Program-made: the position numbers and the translations under genes | Notes under the pieces: model-generated | What the model was told of the DNA's origin: nothing | Seen by the model: the letters and a program-made list of their open reading frames with translations, nothing else | Database searches by the model: none | Shown: one piece after another, positions 6,213 through 14,343 of the stretch | Layout: each line of letters starts with the position of its first letter | How positions within the stretch are numbered: position 1 is the stretch's first letter | From: CAYNEI01 sp964396185 | Lineage (GTDB): Archaea; Thermoplasmatota; SW-10-69-26 | Assembly (NCBI GenBank): GCA_964396185.1 | Contig: CAYNEI010000044.1 | Location: 1-17,958, forward strand | DNA length: 17,958 nucleotides | Direction: 5' to 3'

Positions 6213-6634
6213 TGGAACTCATCCTCGACACGAACGCTCTCTGGAACCGCGCACTTCTCGAAACGCTCGCGCGCATCCACGAAGACGAGCCGGGGCCATC
6301 AGGCGAGGTATCGGCTGTGATCCCGGCGATCGCGTTCGCCGAGCGGCTCCGGCAAGTCTACGGCGACGAGGACCGCGAGCCCGCCCTCAGAGGGGCCATC
6401 GAGGACTCCGGTGCCCGGATCGAACCGTTCACGGCCGCCACCGCCGAGCGTCTCGCGAAAAGCACCGACGAAGGGATCGACTGGCACGCCCACGCGCGCG
6501 ACTACCTCATCGCGGCCCACGTCCACGGCGAACGCGTCGGCGTCACCCGCGACAGGGGCCCGGCTTGGGAGGGGGTGGCCACCATCACGCCGGACCAGGC
6601 AGCCAAGCTCGTCCAAGCGATGAGCGGTGGCTGA
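6212..6634 (+). CDS. PIN-domain RNase toxin (VapC-like)
   Basis: 140 residues, a normal VapC length. The four acidic residues expected of a PIN nuclease are present: D6 in MELILDTN, E44 in AFAERL, D97 in HARDYLIAAH and D114 in VTRDRGP. The protein should be a Mg-dependent endoribonuclease held in check by the preceding RHH protein. The ATG at 6212 overlaps the antitoxin stop (TGATG), and GGTGGTTGGTG directly upstream supplies a ribosome-binding motif. The longer frame from 6188 would add MEGFGWLV and spoil the usual PIN start. Substrate RNA cannot be predicted. A cluster of hairpins begins immediately after the stop. Confidence 0.92.
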   Translation: MELILDTNALWNRALLETLARIHEDEPGPSGEVSAVIPAIAFAERLRQVYGDEDREPALRGAIEDSGARIEPFTAATAERLAKSTDEGIDWHAHARDYLIAAHVHGERVGVTRDRGPAWEGVATITPDQAAKLVQAMSGG

Positions 6635-6636
6635 GG

Positions 6637-6685
6637 GTGTCGAGTCCGAGTTCCTTTCGCTCTTATCCAAACTCGTACTCGACGC
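6637..6685. repeat. Hairpin 1 of the convergent-junction cluster
   Basis: GTCGAGTCCGAGTT (6639-6652) pairs with AACTCGTACTCGAC (6670-6683): 14 positions with one mismatch, extended by one G-T and one G-C pair to 6637/6685. The loop of 17 bases contains TTATCCAA. It starts three bases after the PIN toxin stop and may terminate that transcript. Confidence 0.85.
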
Positions 6686-6689
6686 ATAA

Positions 6690-6738
6690 CGAGAAGATCG
6701 CGCGCGCCGCCCTTCGGGGGTTGCGCGCGCTCTTCTCG
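6690..6738. repeat. Hairpin 2 of the convergent-junction cluster
   Basis: CGAGAAGA (6690-6697) pairs with TCTTCTCG (6731-6738), and GCGCGCGC (6700-6707) with GCGCGCGC (6723-6730), giving 16 bp with a 2-nt bulge. Inside the loop CCC-TTCG-GGG (6710-6719) adds a miniature stem closed by the very stable C(UUCG)G tetraloop. It should be stable on either strand. Confidence 0.9.
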
Positions 6739-6744
6739 CTTTCA

Positions 6745-6795
6745 CCCGAACGCTTCCGCTCGATCTTCCGATTGTCCCGAGCGGAAGCGCTCGGG
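6745..6795. repeat. Hairpin 3 of the convergent-junction cluster
   Basis: CGCTTCCGCTCG (6751-6762) pairs perfectly with CGAGCGGAAGCG (6778-6789) around a 15-base loop. Outside a 2x2 internal loop, CCCG (6745-6748) and CGGG (6792-6795) extend the stem to 16 bp. Confidence 0.9.
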
Positions 6796-6802
6796 CTCAG
6801 GT

Positions 6803-6849
6803 CGTGGAATACGAGTTCTCTATCCAACTACCCGTACTCGTATTCCACG
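6803..6849. repeat. Hairpin 4 of the cluster, using the last codons of fixCX
   Basis: CGTGGAATACGAGT (6803-6816) pairs perfectly over 14 bp with ACTCGTATTCCACG (6836-6849), with a 19-base loop. The right arm encodes the last residues (VEYEY) of the FixX domain and the loop holds the TAG stop (6828-6830). Folding would therefore enclose the fixCX stop codon. Loop and arms share ATCCAA and CGTACTCG with hairpin 1. Confidence 0.9.
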
Positions 6850-8504
6850 CCCTTCCCACCAGGCGGGTGGTCCCACTCGGTGGCCGCCATGATGGCGCAC
6901 GTGCCGCACTCGATGCACGGCTGGGTGTCCAGGGCCACGACCTTCTTCTCCGAGCCGTTGGTCTTGACGGTCTCGAAGCGGTAGCAGCCTCGGCTGGAGT
7001 CCCGGTCGCTCACCGGGCAGGTGGTCACGGCCAGGCCCGAGTGCTCGGGCTGAGCAGACACGAGCCGGATGTGGGGGTTGCCCACGGCGGTGTCGTAGTC
7101 GAGATCACCGATCCGATCGTCCAGCGAGCGCGGCTGGAACACGACGCCGGTCTTGGGTCCCTGGACGGGCTCTCCCACCTCTTCGGCGATGACGGCGGGG
7201 AGCGTGGCGTACGAGAACCGGATGTCTGGTGCCGCGCCTGCCAGCCCGGGGCTGTTGAGCGCGTTGTGGATGCGCTTCTGACCCCAGCCGGAGCGGATGA
7301 TGGCACGTCCGAGCCAGGATCGGGTGAAGAACTCCAGGATCCCGTTGACCAGGTTGTTCTCGGCGGTGGCCTTGGCGAACTTGTAGGCACCTGGCTGGAC
7401 CGCCTTGGGCACGTAGCTCTGCTTGAGCGCGGCCGCGTAGCGCTGCCCGGCTTGCGTGGGCTTGCCATCGCTTTTGGCCTGGGCGTACGAGCGCGCGGCC
7501 AGGATGCCTGCACTGATGCCGAGGTTCATGCCCTTGATGATGGGGCCCTGGGCTTGCAGCTGGCCAGCGGCGTCACCGATGGCCAGCATGTTGTCCTTGT
7601 AGGGTTGCTTGACGACCATCTTCTTGCCGTCGGGGATGAGCTTGGCCGAGTACTCGGCCTCCTCGCCCTCCTCGCCGACCCACTGCTGGACGAGCGGGTG
7701 CTCGAGCAGGCGGTCCATGAGGCGGTGCGGCTCGATCTTCCCGTTGGCCAGGGCGTCCAGATGGAACACGGTGCCGATGCTCAGGGTCTCGTCGTTCGTG
7801 TAGAGGAAACCCCCACCTCGTACACCGTCGAAGATGTTGCCTGCGAAGAGGTGGGCTGCACCCTCGTGCTCGCCGATACCGAAGTTCTCCTCCAGGGTCT
7901 CCCTGGGGAGATCGACCACGACTTTGGCTCCCTGGAACCACTCTTCGGGGTGCTGCCAGCCGCGCAGGCCGGCCTTGCGCACCATCTCGCTGGTGGCCCC
8001 GTCGGCTGCGATGACGAGATCGGCGGTGATGGGGTCGAGCTCGGTGGTCTCGACGCCCACGATGCGGCCATCTCGGAACAGCGGGCCCTTGACCCGGATG
8101 TCCGTGAGCAGGCCACCACCGTTCTCGCGCGCCGCGCGGTGCACTTGCTCGCCCATCCATCGGTCGAACTTGGCCCGCAGCACAGCATAGCTCCACTTGT
8201 GCTCGTGGAGGTGGAGCTCGGTGAGGTCGTAGGTCTTGACCTTCTCGCCGGCCAGGCAGTGGAAGTGGTAGGTGTCGATGGGGCGCTCCACGGGCGCTTC
8301 ATCTGCGAAGCCGGGGAACAGGTGGTCGAGGTTGTAGGGCGTGTTCGTCTGCCCGTAGAGGATCCCGCCGGTGGCGTTCTTGGATCCAGGGAACTTACCT
8401 CGCTCCAGCACGAGCGTTTCGACGCCTTGGTTGGTCAGCTCCATGGCCGCTGCCAGCCCCGCGGGGCCAGCGCCGACGACCACAGCCTCGTAGTGTTCGC
8501 TCAC
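6828..8504 (-). CDS. fixCX: FixC-FixX fusion: ETF-quinone oxidoreductase-like flavoprotein with C-terminal ferredoxin domain
   Basis: 558 residues. Passes electrons from the FixAB flavoprotein through FAD and a [4Fe-4S] cluster to membrane quinone. The N-terminus has the FAD dinucleotide-binding motif VVVGAGPAGLAAA (about 8-20), then IAADGATSE and NMLAIGDAAGQLQAQGPIIKGMN, typical of FixC. From about residue 490 the FixX ferredoxin follows: C496 in TTCPV, then C530, C533 and C536 in CIECGTC, a full ligand set, and the family ending WDHPPGGKGVEYEYG. FixC and FixX are usually separate genes; here they are one frame with no break, as in mitochondrial-type ETF-QO. The GTG start (8504) shares a GTGA overlap with the fixB stop, so translation is coupled. 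Last gene of the operon. Confidence 0.94.
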   Translation of the reverse strand: MSEHYEAVVVGAGPAGLAAAMELTNQGVETLVLERGKFPGSKNATGGILYGQTNTPYNLDHLFPGFADEAPVERPIDTYHFHCLAGEKVKTYDLTELHLHEHKWSYAVLRAKFDRWMGEQVHRAARENGGGLLTDIRVKGPLFRDGRIVGVETTELDPITADLVIAADGATSEMVRKAGLRGWQHPEEWFQGAKVVVDLPRETLEENFGIGEHEGAAHLFAGNIFDGVRGGGFLYTNDETLSIGTVFHLDALANGKIEPHRLMDRLLEHPLVQQWVGEEGEEAEYSAKLIPDGKKMVVKQPYKDNMLAIGDAAGQLQAQGPIIKGMNLGISAGILAARSYAQAKSDGKPTQAGQRYAAALKQSYVPKAVQPGAYKFAKATAENNLVNGILEFFTRSWLGRAIIRSGWGQKRIHNALNSPGLAGAAPDIRFSYATLPAVIAEEVGEPVQGPKTGVVFQPRSLDDRIGDLDYDTAVGNPHIRLVSAQPEHSGLAVTTCPVSDRDSSRGCYRFETVKTNGSEKKVVALDTQPCIECGTCAIMAATEWDHPPGGKGVEYEYG

Positions 8505-9649
8505 TTCTTGTCCCCCTTGAACTTCTCGATGAGCTCAGCGAGTTTCGGGAGCACCTCGAAGAGGTCCCCCTTGATGAAGACGTCCGAGAAGTCCTTGATC
8601 GGGGCCTCCTCGTCCGTGTTGACGGTCACGATGAACTCGCTCTGGTCCATGCCGGTCTTGTGCTGGATGGCCCCGCTGATGCCAGCCGCGATGTAGACCT
8701 CGGGTTCGACGACTTGGCCGGTCTCGCCGATCTGGCGCTCCTCGGCCACGTACTGCTCGACGCTGCCGTCGATCTCGTAGCTGGCTGTGATGACACCCCG
8801 GGAGAGGCCGAGATCGCCCTCGACGGCGCGGGCGAGGTCCAGGCCGATCTTGATGCCCTTGGACGGATCATCGTTGATGCCGCGGCCCACGGCCACGACC
8901 ACATCGTACTGGGTGAGGTCGACGCCGCTGTCCAGCTTGCGCCGGTTCTTGACCACGACCTTCGTGTCTCGCTCGGCGAGCTGGACCGGGATGTTCAGGA
9001 TGCGTCCCTGCCCGATGCGCGAGCGGTCCGGTGGCGCGATCTCGAAGCTCCCGGGGATCACCGAGCAGCACTGCGGGTGGAAATCGCGGTCCTGGTTGTC
9101 CAGGCAGAGGATCGTGGAATGCTCGAACCCGCTGAAGTCCGGGCGCACCATGTGGAGGATGCGCTCGAAGACGTGGGGCTCGCTGCCGGTCTTGAACGGA
9201 TGCTTGATCTCGACATCCTCGATGTAGAGCTCGTCGCAGTCAGAGGCCAGCCCTGTGTCCAAGGTGCCGGCCACGGTGGCGGACAGGTCGCGCCCGTTGT
9301 AGGTGGCGGGGAAGAGGAAGTAGCGGGGCTTCTCGTAGTCCTTGTAATCGTCGTTCATTGTGGCGGCGTGACTGACCACCGTGGTGGCCGGCCAGAGCCG
9401 GAACGGCTCGAGCTGGTCGTCCTCGGCCACATACGCGATGTCGGCGCCGTGGGTGAGGCACTCAGCGCCCAGGGCAGGGGCATCGTGACCCAGCACGACG
9501 GCCACGACGCTCTCGTCGGTGTCGTACTCCTCGTTGTACGTGTCCATGAGTGCCCGGGCCTTGCCGAGCATCTCCAGCGAGACGTCCAGCAGCTTCCCGT
9601 CGCGCGTCTCGCAGAACACCCACATGTCCCGGTAGGTTCCTTGGCTCAT
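8501..9649 (-). CDS. fixB: Electron transfer flavoprotein alpha subunit (FixB/EtfA)
   Basis: 382 residues. Pairs with FixA to form the FAD-carrying electron transfer flavoprotein. The diagnostic FAD-binding segment is intact near residues 310-350: GETGQVVEPEVYIAAGISGAIQHKTGM followed by FIVTVNTDEEAPI. The N-terminal half is the usual Rossmann-like region (MWVFCETRDGKLLDVSLEMLGKARAL). The ATG overlaps the fixA stop as ATGA, and GGGGTGG (9656-9662) lies six bases upstream, so it is coupled to fixA and has its own ribosome-binding motif. Whether this complex bifurcates electrons (NADH to ferredoxin plus quinone) depends on a second FAD that cannot be proved from motifs alone; the company of FixA and FixCX favours it. 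Confidence 0.95.
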   Translation of the reverse strand: MSQGTYRDMWVFCETRDGKLLDVSLEMLGKARALMDTYNEEYDTDESVVAVVLGHDAPALGAECLTHGADIAYVAEDDQLEPFRLWPATTVVSHAATMNDDYKDYEKPRYFLFPATYNGRDLSATVAGTLDTGLASDCDELYIEDVEIKHPFKTGSEPHVFERILHMVRPDFSGFEHSTILCLDNQDRDFHPQCCSVIPGSFEIAPPDRSRIGQGRILNIPVQLAERDTKVVVKNRRKLDSGVDLTQYDVVVAVGRGINDDPSKGIKIGLDLARAVEGDLGLSRGVITASYEIDGSVEQYVAEERQIGETGQVVEPEVYIAAGISGAIQHKTGMDQSEFIVTVNTDEEAPIKDFSDVFIKGDLFEVLPKLAELIEKFKGDKK

Positions 9650-10485
9650 GCCAGGCCACCCCGGTCGATGATGAGCTTGGCGACCTCGGCGAGCTCCTCA
9701 GGGTCATCCCCGTCGTAGAAGGTGGGCTCCCGCTCTGCCGGTGGCTTCGGGATGGGATCGACCGAGCGCACGATGGTGGGCGAGCCTTTGAGGCCGACCT
9801 TCTCAGGGTCGACGCCTAGCGCGGCCACGTCCCAGGTCGTCAGGTGGTCGTCGTAGGACTCGACCTTGGCTTCCTGCTCCTCGAGCAGATCACGCAGGGC
9901 CAGGCGCTCGCTAGCCAGCTTGTAGGACTCCTCGTACTCGGGGTCCATGACGAGGAAGGCAGGGATCGGGCCCTCGCACTCCTCGATCTCGTTGTAGAGG
10001 ATGCGGTCGGCCTCGAAGCTGCCTTCCTCCGGGTGGGCGGTGAGCCCCCGGACGTGGGTGACGATGGGCCGGTCCAACAAGAGCGCGGTTTGGGGCCCGG
10101 TCTGTCCGGTCTCCCCGTCTGCTGTCTTGAAGCCGGCGATGACGAACTCTGGGTCGCCGATCTTGCGGATGCCGGCTGCCAGCGCGAAGGCGGTCGCCCA
10201 CGTGTCGGCGCCGGCCAGCTTGGCATCGGAGAGCAGGTAGAGCTCGTCGCCCACGAACGCCATGGCTTCGGCCAGGACGCTACCGTAGTTCGGTGGTCCC
10301 ATCGAGATGATGTGGACCGTGCCGTTGTGCTTGACCTTCAACTCGCGCGCGCAGCGGAGGGCGAAATGGTCGTTCGGGTTCAACACCGTGGGCGTTGCTC
10401 CACGGTTGAGGGTGTTGTCCTCTTTGAACTGGACCTTGCCCTCGCGGAAATCTGGCACGCCCTTGACGAGAACCACGATGTCCAT
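9646..10485 (-). CDS. fixA: Electron transfer flavoprotein beta subunit (FixA/EtfB)
   Basis: 279 residues, first gene of fixA-fixB-fixCX. It begins MDIVVLVKGVPD, continues with LNPNDHFALRCARELK and carries the EtfB nucleotide-binding motif FKTADGETGQTGPQTALLL near residue 120, a form seen in the FixA/bifurcating group. The C-terminal arm (PIPKPPAEREPTFYDGDDPEELAEVAKLI) would embrace FixB. A TATA box centred near 10519 places the mRNA start about seven bases from ATG 10485, so translation is essentially leaderless. No regulator gene is adjacent. In diazotrophs fixABCX feeds nitrogenase; no nif gene is visible here, so a role in aerobic or anaerobic catabolism is more likely. Confidence 0.95.
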   Translation of the reverse strand: MDIVVLVKGVPDFREGKVQFKEDNTLNRGATPTVLNPNDHFALRCARELKVKHNGTVHIISMGPPNYGSVLAEAMAFVGDELYLLSDAKLAGADTWATAFALAAGIRKIGDPEFVIAGFKTADGETGQTGPQTALLLDRPIVTHVRGLTAHPEEGSFEADRILYNEIEECEGPIPAFLVMDPEYEESYKLASERLALRDLLEEQEAKVESYDDHLTTWDVAALGVDPEKVGLKGSPTIVRSVDPIPKPPAEREPTFYDGDDPEELAEVAKLIIDRGGLA

Positions 10486-10514
10486 GAGGCGTCGGCGCGC
10501 GATGCAAGATACCC

Positions 10515-10522
10515 CTTAAAAA
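10515..10522 (-). promoter_or_regulatory. TATA box of the fixA-fixB-fixCX operon
   Basis: The minus strand reads TTTTTAAG, centred about 34 bp before ATG 10485. Predicted initiation is near 10492, leaving a leader of only a few bases. It lies in the 58-bp gap after the protease stop, so the fix operon has its own promoter. Confidence 0.65.
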
Positions 10523-10543
10523 GGCTCCCCATGCGTGGGCAGC

Positions 10544-13018
10544 CTACGAGGGTACGCCCTCGAAGGGGGACAGGGCGGGTCCAGGGGCTTCCCCGCAGAA
10601 CCCTTCGCCGTCGGCTTGCGTCCCGTCCAGGGTCGTGTAGGTGCAGAACTCCATCCAGTACGCCGTGGGTTCCGGCACCGGGCTCTCGGCCGTGCAGCGA
10701 CCCCAAGGATCGCCGGGCTGGCCAGGCACGGTGCATACCGCTTCGGCGCCGTTGCAGTGCGCGATGGCGGTGGAGCCGGGCGGTCCGTACCAGTCGACCG
10801 TAGCGCGGTTCTGGCATGCCATGGGCACGGTGGTGCGAGGCCCGCCGATCCAGGCGCACCCGGCATCGTTGATATCAGACCCCTTGTCGAGGACTTGGCA
10901 CGCCTCGAAGCTCCCCGGCCGGATGTCGGTGGTGGCCTGTCCGAAGAGCAGACGGCTCGGCGTGGCGGTGGCTCCGGAGTACACGGCAAGCGGGCTTGGA
11001 GCGAGCTGGGACACGCCCCCGTGGCACCGCGGGATGCTCAGCGAGAGCTGCAGGCGATCGCCTAGCTCGAAGGTCTCCTCCGCGTCGAACAGGACGGGGA
11101 TGTCTTTGAGCCATGGGCCGCCTGGCACGACGTTGTCCAGGGCGCCCTCCCCGGTTCCGACAGAGGAGACCTCGCCGGTCTCGGCATCCACATGGTCCAC
11201 CTGGGCGAAGACGTCCAAGCCGCCGCATCGCGTGATGATGAGCTCCATATCGGTTCCGGCCCAGATCTCGATGTAGGCAGCCGAGAGCGTCTCAGGGGAA
11301 GCGAACGGGTCGCTGGTGTACACGGCGGTCTCACCATCCTCGACGACATGGACGTGCGGGACGACCCCGTCGGGCGGCGTCTCCGAGAGCCCATCGTCAC
11401 CCGAGAGGTAGAGAGCTCCCTCCGTGAGCTCCACCACGGGGCCCTTCTGGATGAAATCGCCCGGGATGGTCTCCAGGGCCGGGGCGCTGGATGGGTCCGG
11501 TAGCCCGTCCCAGTTCTGGGCGAGCTGGACGGCTTCCATGGCGTCCACGAGCCCATGGCCTGCAGCGAAGTTCGCAGCCGAGAACGGGTTCGTTGGATCA
11601 GCGCGCACGAACGGGATCGGGCACGAATCTCCCGCCTCGCGCGGCATCTCGTAGGCGGTGGTCTCCAGGATGTGCTCGACCTCGGCCGGGGTCAAGGAGG
11701 GATTGGCCTGCAGCACAAGCGCGACGACACCTGCAGCGTGCCCAGCGCTGGCTGACGTGCCGGAGACCTGGACGTAGGCCCGGCGCTCAGCAGGACCCGG
11801 CGCGGGGACGTGGGTCTCCGGGTCCAGGAAGAGCGGTTGAGGGGTCCAGACGTCGTCACCAGGGGCGATCAGATCCGGCCATGTGGCCGGGTCGAAGGCG
11901 TTGCCCCGGCTTGAGAAACTCTTGGTGCAGTCGTCGCGCCCCCCGATCTCCTGATCGTCGTTGGCGCCGATCCCGAGCACGCCTGGCGTGGCCAAGCGCG
12001 CCTCGGCCGAGACCCGGTTGATCAGGCCCACGCCGCCTTCGTTGCCGGCCGCGAAGACGACGACGAAGCCCTGCTCGGCCAGCGTCTCGGCGAGTTGCAG
12101 GTGGGCTTGGGGCCCGTCGGGTGCATCGCAGGCGGGGTCTGCACAGCTCCACGCGTTGACAACGACCCGGATGGCTGGGTCGAGCGTGGCCCCATGGGAG
12201 AGGATCCAGTCGAACGCGATGGCCGGCTGGATCACGGTCGCCTGGGCAGGCGTCGCGTCCGTGGGGCGCCAGGTGGCGAATGTGTAGAGCGGGGCCCCGG
12301 GTGCTGCACCTCGGTACTGGCCATCGGAGGCCGTCCCGGCTCCTGCCGTGCTGCCGGCCACGTAGGTCCCGTGGGCCGAGGCCTGCACGGTGTAGCTGCC
12401 GGCCTCGTGGACCCCTGCAGGTGTTACGAGGAAGTTGCCGGCCTGCTTGTCCGGGGTGGTGAAGTCGCGATGGGTCCCGTCGAACCCGCTGTCCACGATG
12501 GCGATCCCGATGCCGGTTCCATCGATGGTTCGACCCTGGTCGTCGAGCAGCTCTGGGCTGGGCTCGTCGATGACCATGGTCGGTGGTTCGAAGCTGGGAT
12601 CCCAGACCTCGCGGGCTCGGCTCGCGATGGTCGCCGAGTCCAAGTGGTAAGCCAGCGGCTTGTCCGCGTCCTCGACGAACGTGACGCCGTCGAGCACGCT
12701 CAGCGTGCCGACGCCTGCGGCGTCGGCTAGCACGTAGGCGGCTGGGATGCTCTCGAAGGTGTACGAGGGCTGGATGCCGGGGATGTCAGCGAGGCTGGCT
12801 GGTACGGCGTCGTCGAACTGGACGATCACGCCGCGCGGCCCCAGCTCGAGCTTCTCCAGGAGACCGTCCTCGATCACCGATGCATCTCGGACCTCGTGCG
12901 CGTCCAAGGCGGGATCTAGATCAGCCCCCAGGGTTACGGGGATCACGCTAGCGGTCAAACCGATGGCAAGCAGGATGACGAGGGGAACTCTCAGGTGCAA
13001 CAGCCTCAACCTCCACAC
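10544..13018 (-). CDS. Secreted subtilisin-like (S8) serine protease with Cys-rich C-terminal extension
   Basis: 824 residues. Sec-type signal peptide (MWRLRLLHLR, then hydrophobic VPLVILLAIGLTASVIPV), probable cleavage near TLGA-D. A propeptide-like region follows (GVIVQFDDAVPASLADIPGI, about 63-120). The S8 catalytic domain holds D176 in IAIVDSGFDG, H216 in SAHGTYVAG, oxyanion N326 in FAAGNEGG and S422 in SGTSASAGHAAG, so the triad is complete. Beyond about residue 480 come some 340 residues of beta-rich sequence, with ten cysteines in the second half that suggest disulfides in an extracellular domain. I chose GTG 13018 over the frame opening at 13156: that longer form overlaps threonine dehydratase and puts the TATA box (13034-13045) inside the gene, whereas GTG 13018 lies where transcription should begin and starts a proper signal peptide. 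Likely scavenges external protein. Confidence 0.93.
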   Translation of the reverse strand: MWRLRLLHLRVPLVILLAIGLTASVIPVTLGADLDPALDAHEVRDASVIEDGLLEKLELGPRGVIVQFDDAVPASLADIPGIQPSYTFESIPAAYVLADAAGVGTLSVLDGVTFVEDADKPLAYHLDSATIASRAREVWDPSFEPPTMVIDEPSPELLDDQGRTIDGTGIGIAIVDSGFDGTHRDFTTPDKQAGNFLVTPAGVHEAGSYTVQASAHGTYVAGSTAGAGTASDGQYRGAAPGAPLYTFATWRPTDATPAQATVIQPAIAFDWILSHGATLDPAIRVVVNAWSCADPACDAPDGPQAHLQLAETLAEQGFVVVFAAGNEGGVGLINRVSAEARLATPGVLGIGANDDQEIGGRDDCTKSFSSRGNAFDPATWPDLIAPGDDVWTPQPLFLDPETHVPAPGPAERRAYVQVSGTSASAGHAAGVVALVLQANPSLTPAEVEHILETTAYEMPREAGDSCPIPFVRADPTNPFSAANFAAGHGLVDAMEAVQLAQNWDGLPDPSSAPALETIPGDFIQKGPVVELTEGALYLSGDDGLSETPPDGVVPHVHVVEDGETAVYTSDPFASPETLSAAYIEIWAGTDMELIITRCGGLDVFAQVDHVDAETGEVSSVGTGEGALDNVVPGGPWLKDIPVLFDAEETFELGDRLQLSLSIPRCHGGVSQLAPSPLAVYSGATATPSRLLFGQATTDIRPGSFEACQVLDKGSDINDAGCAWIGGPRTTVPMACQNRATVDWYGPPGSTAIAHCNGAEAVCTVPGQPGDPWGRCTAESPVPEPTAYWMEFCTYTTLDGTQADGEGFCGEAPGPALSPFEGVPS

Positions 13019-13033
13019 CCCCCAATGAGACAG

Positions 13034-13045
13034 GAGTATATATCT
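13034..13045 (-). promoter_or_regulatory. TATA box of the secreted protease gene
   Basis: The minus strand reads AGATATATACTC, an unmistakable AT-rich element in GC-rich DNA. Its centre is about 22-26 bp before GTG 13018, predicting a leaderless mRNA. It sits in the 67-bp gap after the threonine dehydratase stop. Confidence 0.7.
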
Positions 13046-13085
13046 GCTAAGGTCCATGCGCTCAGAGTCTGGGGAGGGTGCGCGC

Positions 13086-14315
13086 TCACTCCACAGCCAC
13101 GTCGTAGCCCGCCTCGTGCAGGATGCGCAGCAACGCGTCCACGTGGTCCGGGCCACGGGTCTCCAGCTCCAGGTGAACGATGGCCTGCTTGAGACCGATC
13201 TCGAGCCGGCGGCGGTTGTGGCTGATCTGCGCGATGTTCGCCCGGGTCTCGGCGATTGTGTCCAGCAGCCCCGCCAGCGCTCCTGGTCGATCGGCCAGGG
13301 GCACCTCGATGCGCAGGTAGCGCCCGGAGCGGATCAGGCCCCGGTCGATGATGTGCTCAAGCAGGGTCACATCGATGTTCCCTCCACTGAGCACGGCGGC
13401 CACCGTCTTGCCCTCCACGTCGACCAAGCCTTCAAGCAGGGCCGCCACCGGGGCAGCCCCGGCTCCCTCGGTGACGGTCTTCTCCCGCTCCAGCAAGTGG
13501 AGGATCGAGCGGGCCAGTGCGTCGTCGTCCACGACCACGATCTCGTCTACCAGCGCGCGGGCCATCTCGAAGGCGATGGTGCCGGCCTTGCGCGTGGCTA
13601 GGCCATCTGCGATGGTGTCCACCTTGTCCAGGGTTACGAGCTCGCCGGCGGCCAGCGAATCATGCAGCGCGCTGGCACCCTCGGGCTCGACCCCGATCAC
13701 CTGGGTCTCTGGGCTTCGCCCCTTGACGGCTGCAGCGATCCCGCTGAGCAGGCCTCCGCCGCCGACGCTGACGAGCACCACGTCCACCTCGGGCAGGCTC
13801 TCGACGATCTCGAGCCCGATGGTGCCCTGGCCGGCCATGATGGCTGGGTCATCGTAGGGGTGGACGAAGGAGAGGCCGCGGTCGGTCTCGAGCTGCTTGG
13901 CGTGCTCGTAGGCCTCGTTGTAGTCCGCGCCTTCCAGGATCACCTCGGCGCCGAGCGCGCGGGTGGCTTCGACCTTGGAGATGGGTGCATCCTCGGGCAT
14001 GCAGATCACCGCGCGTACGTCCAGCTCGCGGGCGGCCAGGGCCACGCCCTGGGCGTGGTTGCCGGCCGAGGCGGCGATGACGCCAGCCGCCCGCTCGGCG
14101 TCTCCCATGCTTGCGATCTTGTTGTACGCCCCCCGCACCTTGAACGCGCCTGTGCGCTGCAAGTTCTCGAGCTTGAGATGCACGCGGCCCCCTGTGGCAG
14201 CCGAGAGGCCCTCGGCTTCCACCAAGGGCGTGCGCTTGATGATGCCGCGCTCGAAGGGCTCCGCGAGCACCTCACGGGCATGCTCGACGTCCTTGAGGGT
14301 GACGGGGAGGGCCAC
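13086..14315 (-). CDS. ilvA: Threonine dehydratase (threonine ammonia-lyase) with C-terminal ACT domain
   Basis: PLP enzyme converting threonine to 2-oxobutyrate and ammonia, for isoleucine synthesis or amino-acid catabolism. 409 residues, the size of the short catabolic-type form. K59 in NLQRTGAFKVRGAYNKI is the PLP lysine, SAGNHAQG lies at 83-90 and the phosphate-gripping VGGGGLLSG at 184-192. A single ACT regulatory domain occupies about 332-409 (RYLRIEVPLADRPGALAGLLDTIAE), so it may be allosterically controlled. Sequence cannot separate the biosynthetic from the degradative role, and some relatives also use serine. I chose GTG 14315: the open frame runs upstream through low-complexity Pro/Arg sequence, but a TATA box at 14335-14343 puts the mRNA start at this codon. 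No isoleucine genes are adjacent. Confidence 0.93.
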   Translation of the reverse strand: MALPVTLKDVEHAREVLAEPFERGIIKRTPLVEAEGLSAATGGRVHLKLENLQRTGAFKVRGAYNKIASMGDAERAAGVIAASAGNHAQGVALAARELDVRAVICMPEDAPISKVEATRALGAEVILEGADYNEAYEHAKQLETDRGLSFVHPYDDPAIMAGQGTIGLEIVESLPEVDVVLVSVGGGGLLSGIAAAVKGRSPETQVIGVEPEGASALHDSLAAGELVTLDKVDTIADGLATRKAGTIAFEMARALVDEIVVVDDDALARSILHLLEREKTVTEGAGAAPVAALLEGLVDVEGKTVAAVLSGGNIDVTLLEHIIDRGLIRSGRYLRIEVPLADRPGALAGLLDTIAETRANIAQISHNRRRLEIGLKQAIVHLELETRGPDHVDALLRILHEAGYDVAVE

Positions 14316-14334
14316 GAGCCTCCAAGGACCTCGC

Positions 14335-14343
14335 CTATGAAAA
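14335..14343 (-). promoter_or_regulatory. TATA box of ilvA
   Basis: The minus strand reads TTTTCATAG, centred about 25 bp before GTG 14315, which implies a leaderless transcript. Further upstream, ATGGGCCC (14366-14373) and GGGCCCAT (14380-14387) form a perfect 8-bp inverted repeat that could be an operator. Confidence 0.55.

Noticed and set aside
6804..8696. A 630-codon plus-strand open frame opposite fixCX
   Set aside because: Antisense shadow of a gene with clear FAD and ferredoxin motifs; no family resemblance of its own.
13019..13156. Longer N-terminus of the protease
   Set aside because: It would place the TATA box inside the gene, overlap ilvA and bury the signal peptide behind a Cys/Arg-rich stretch.
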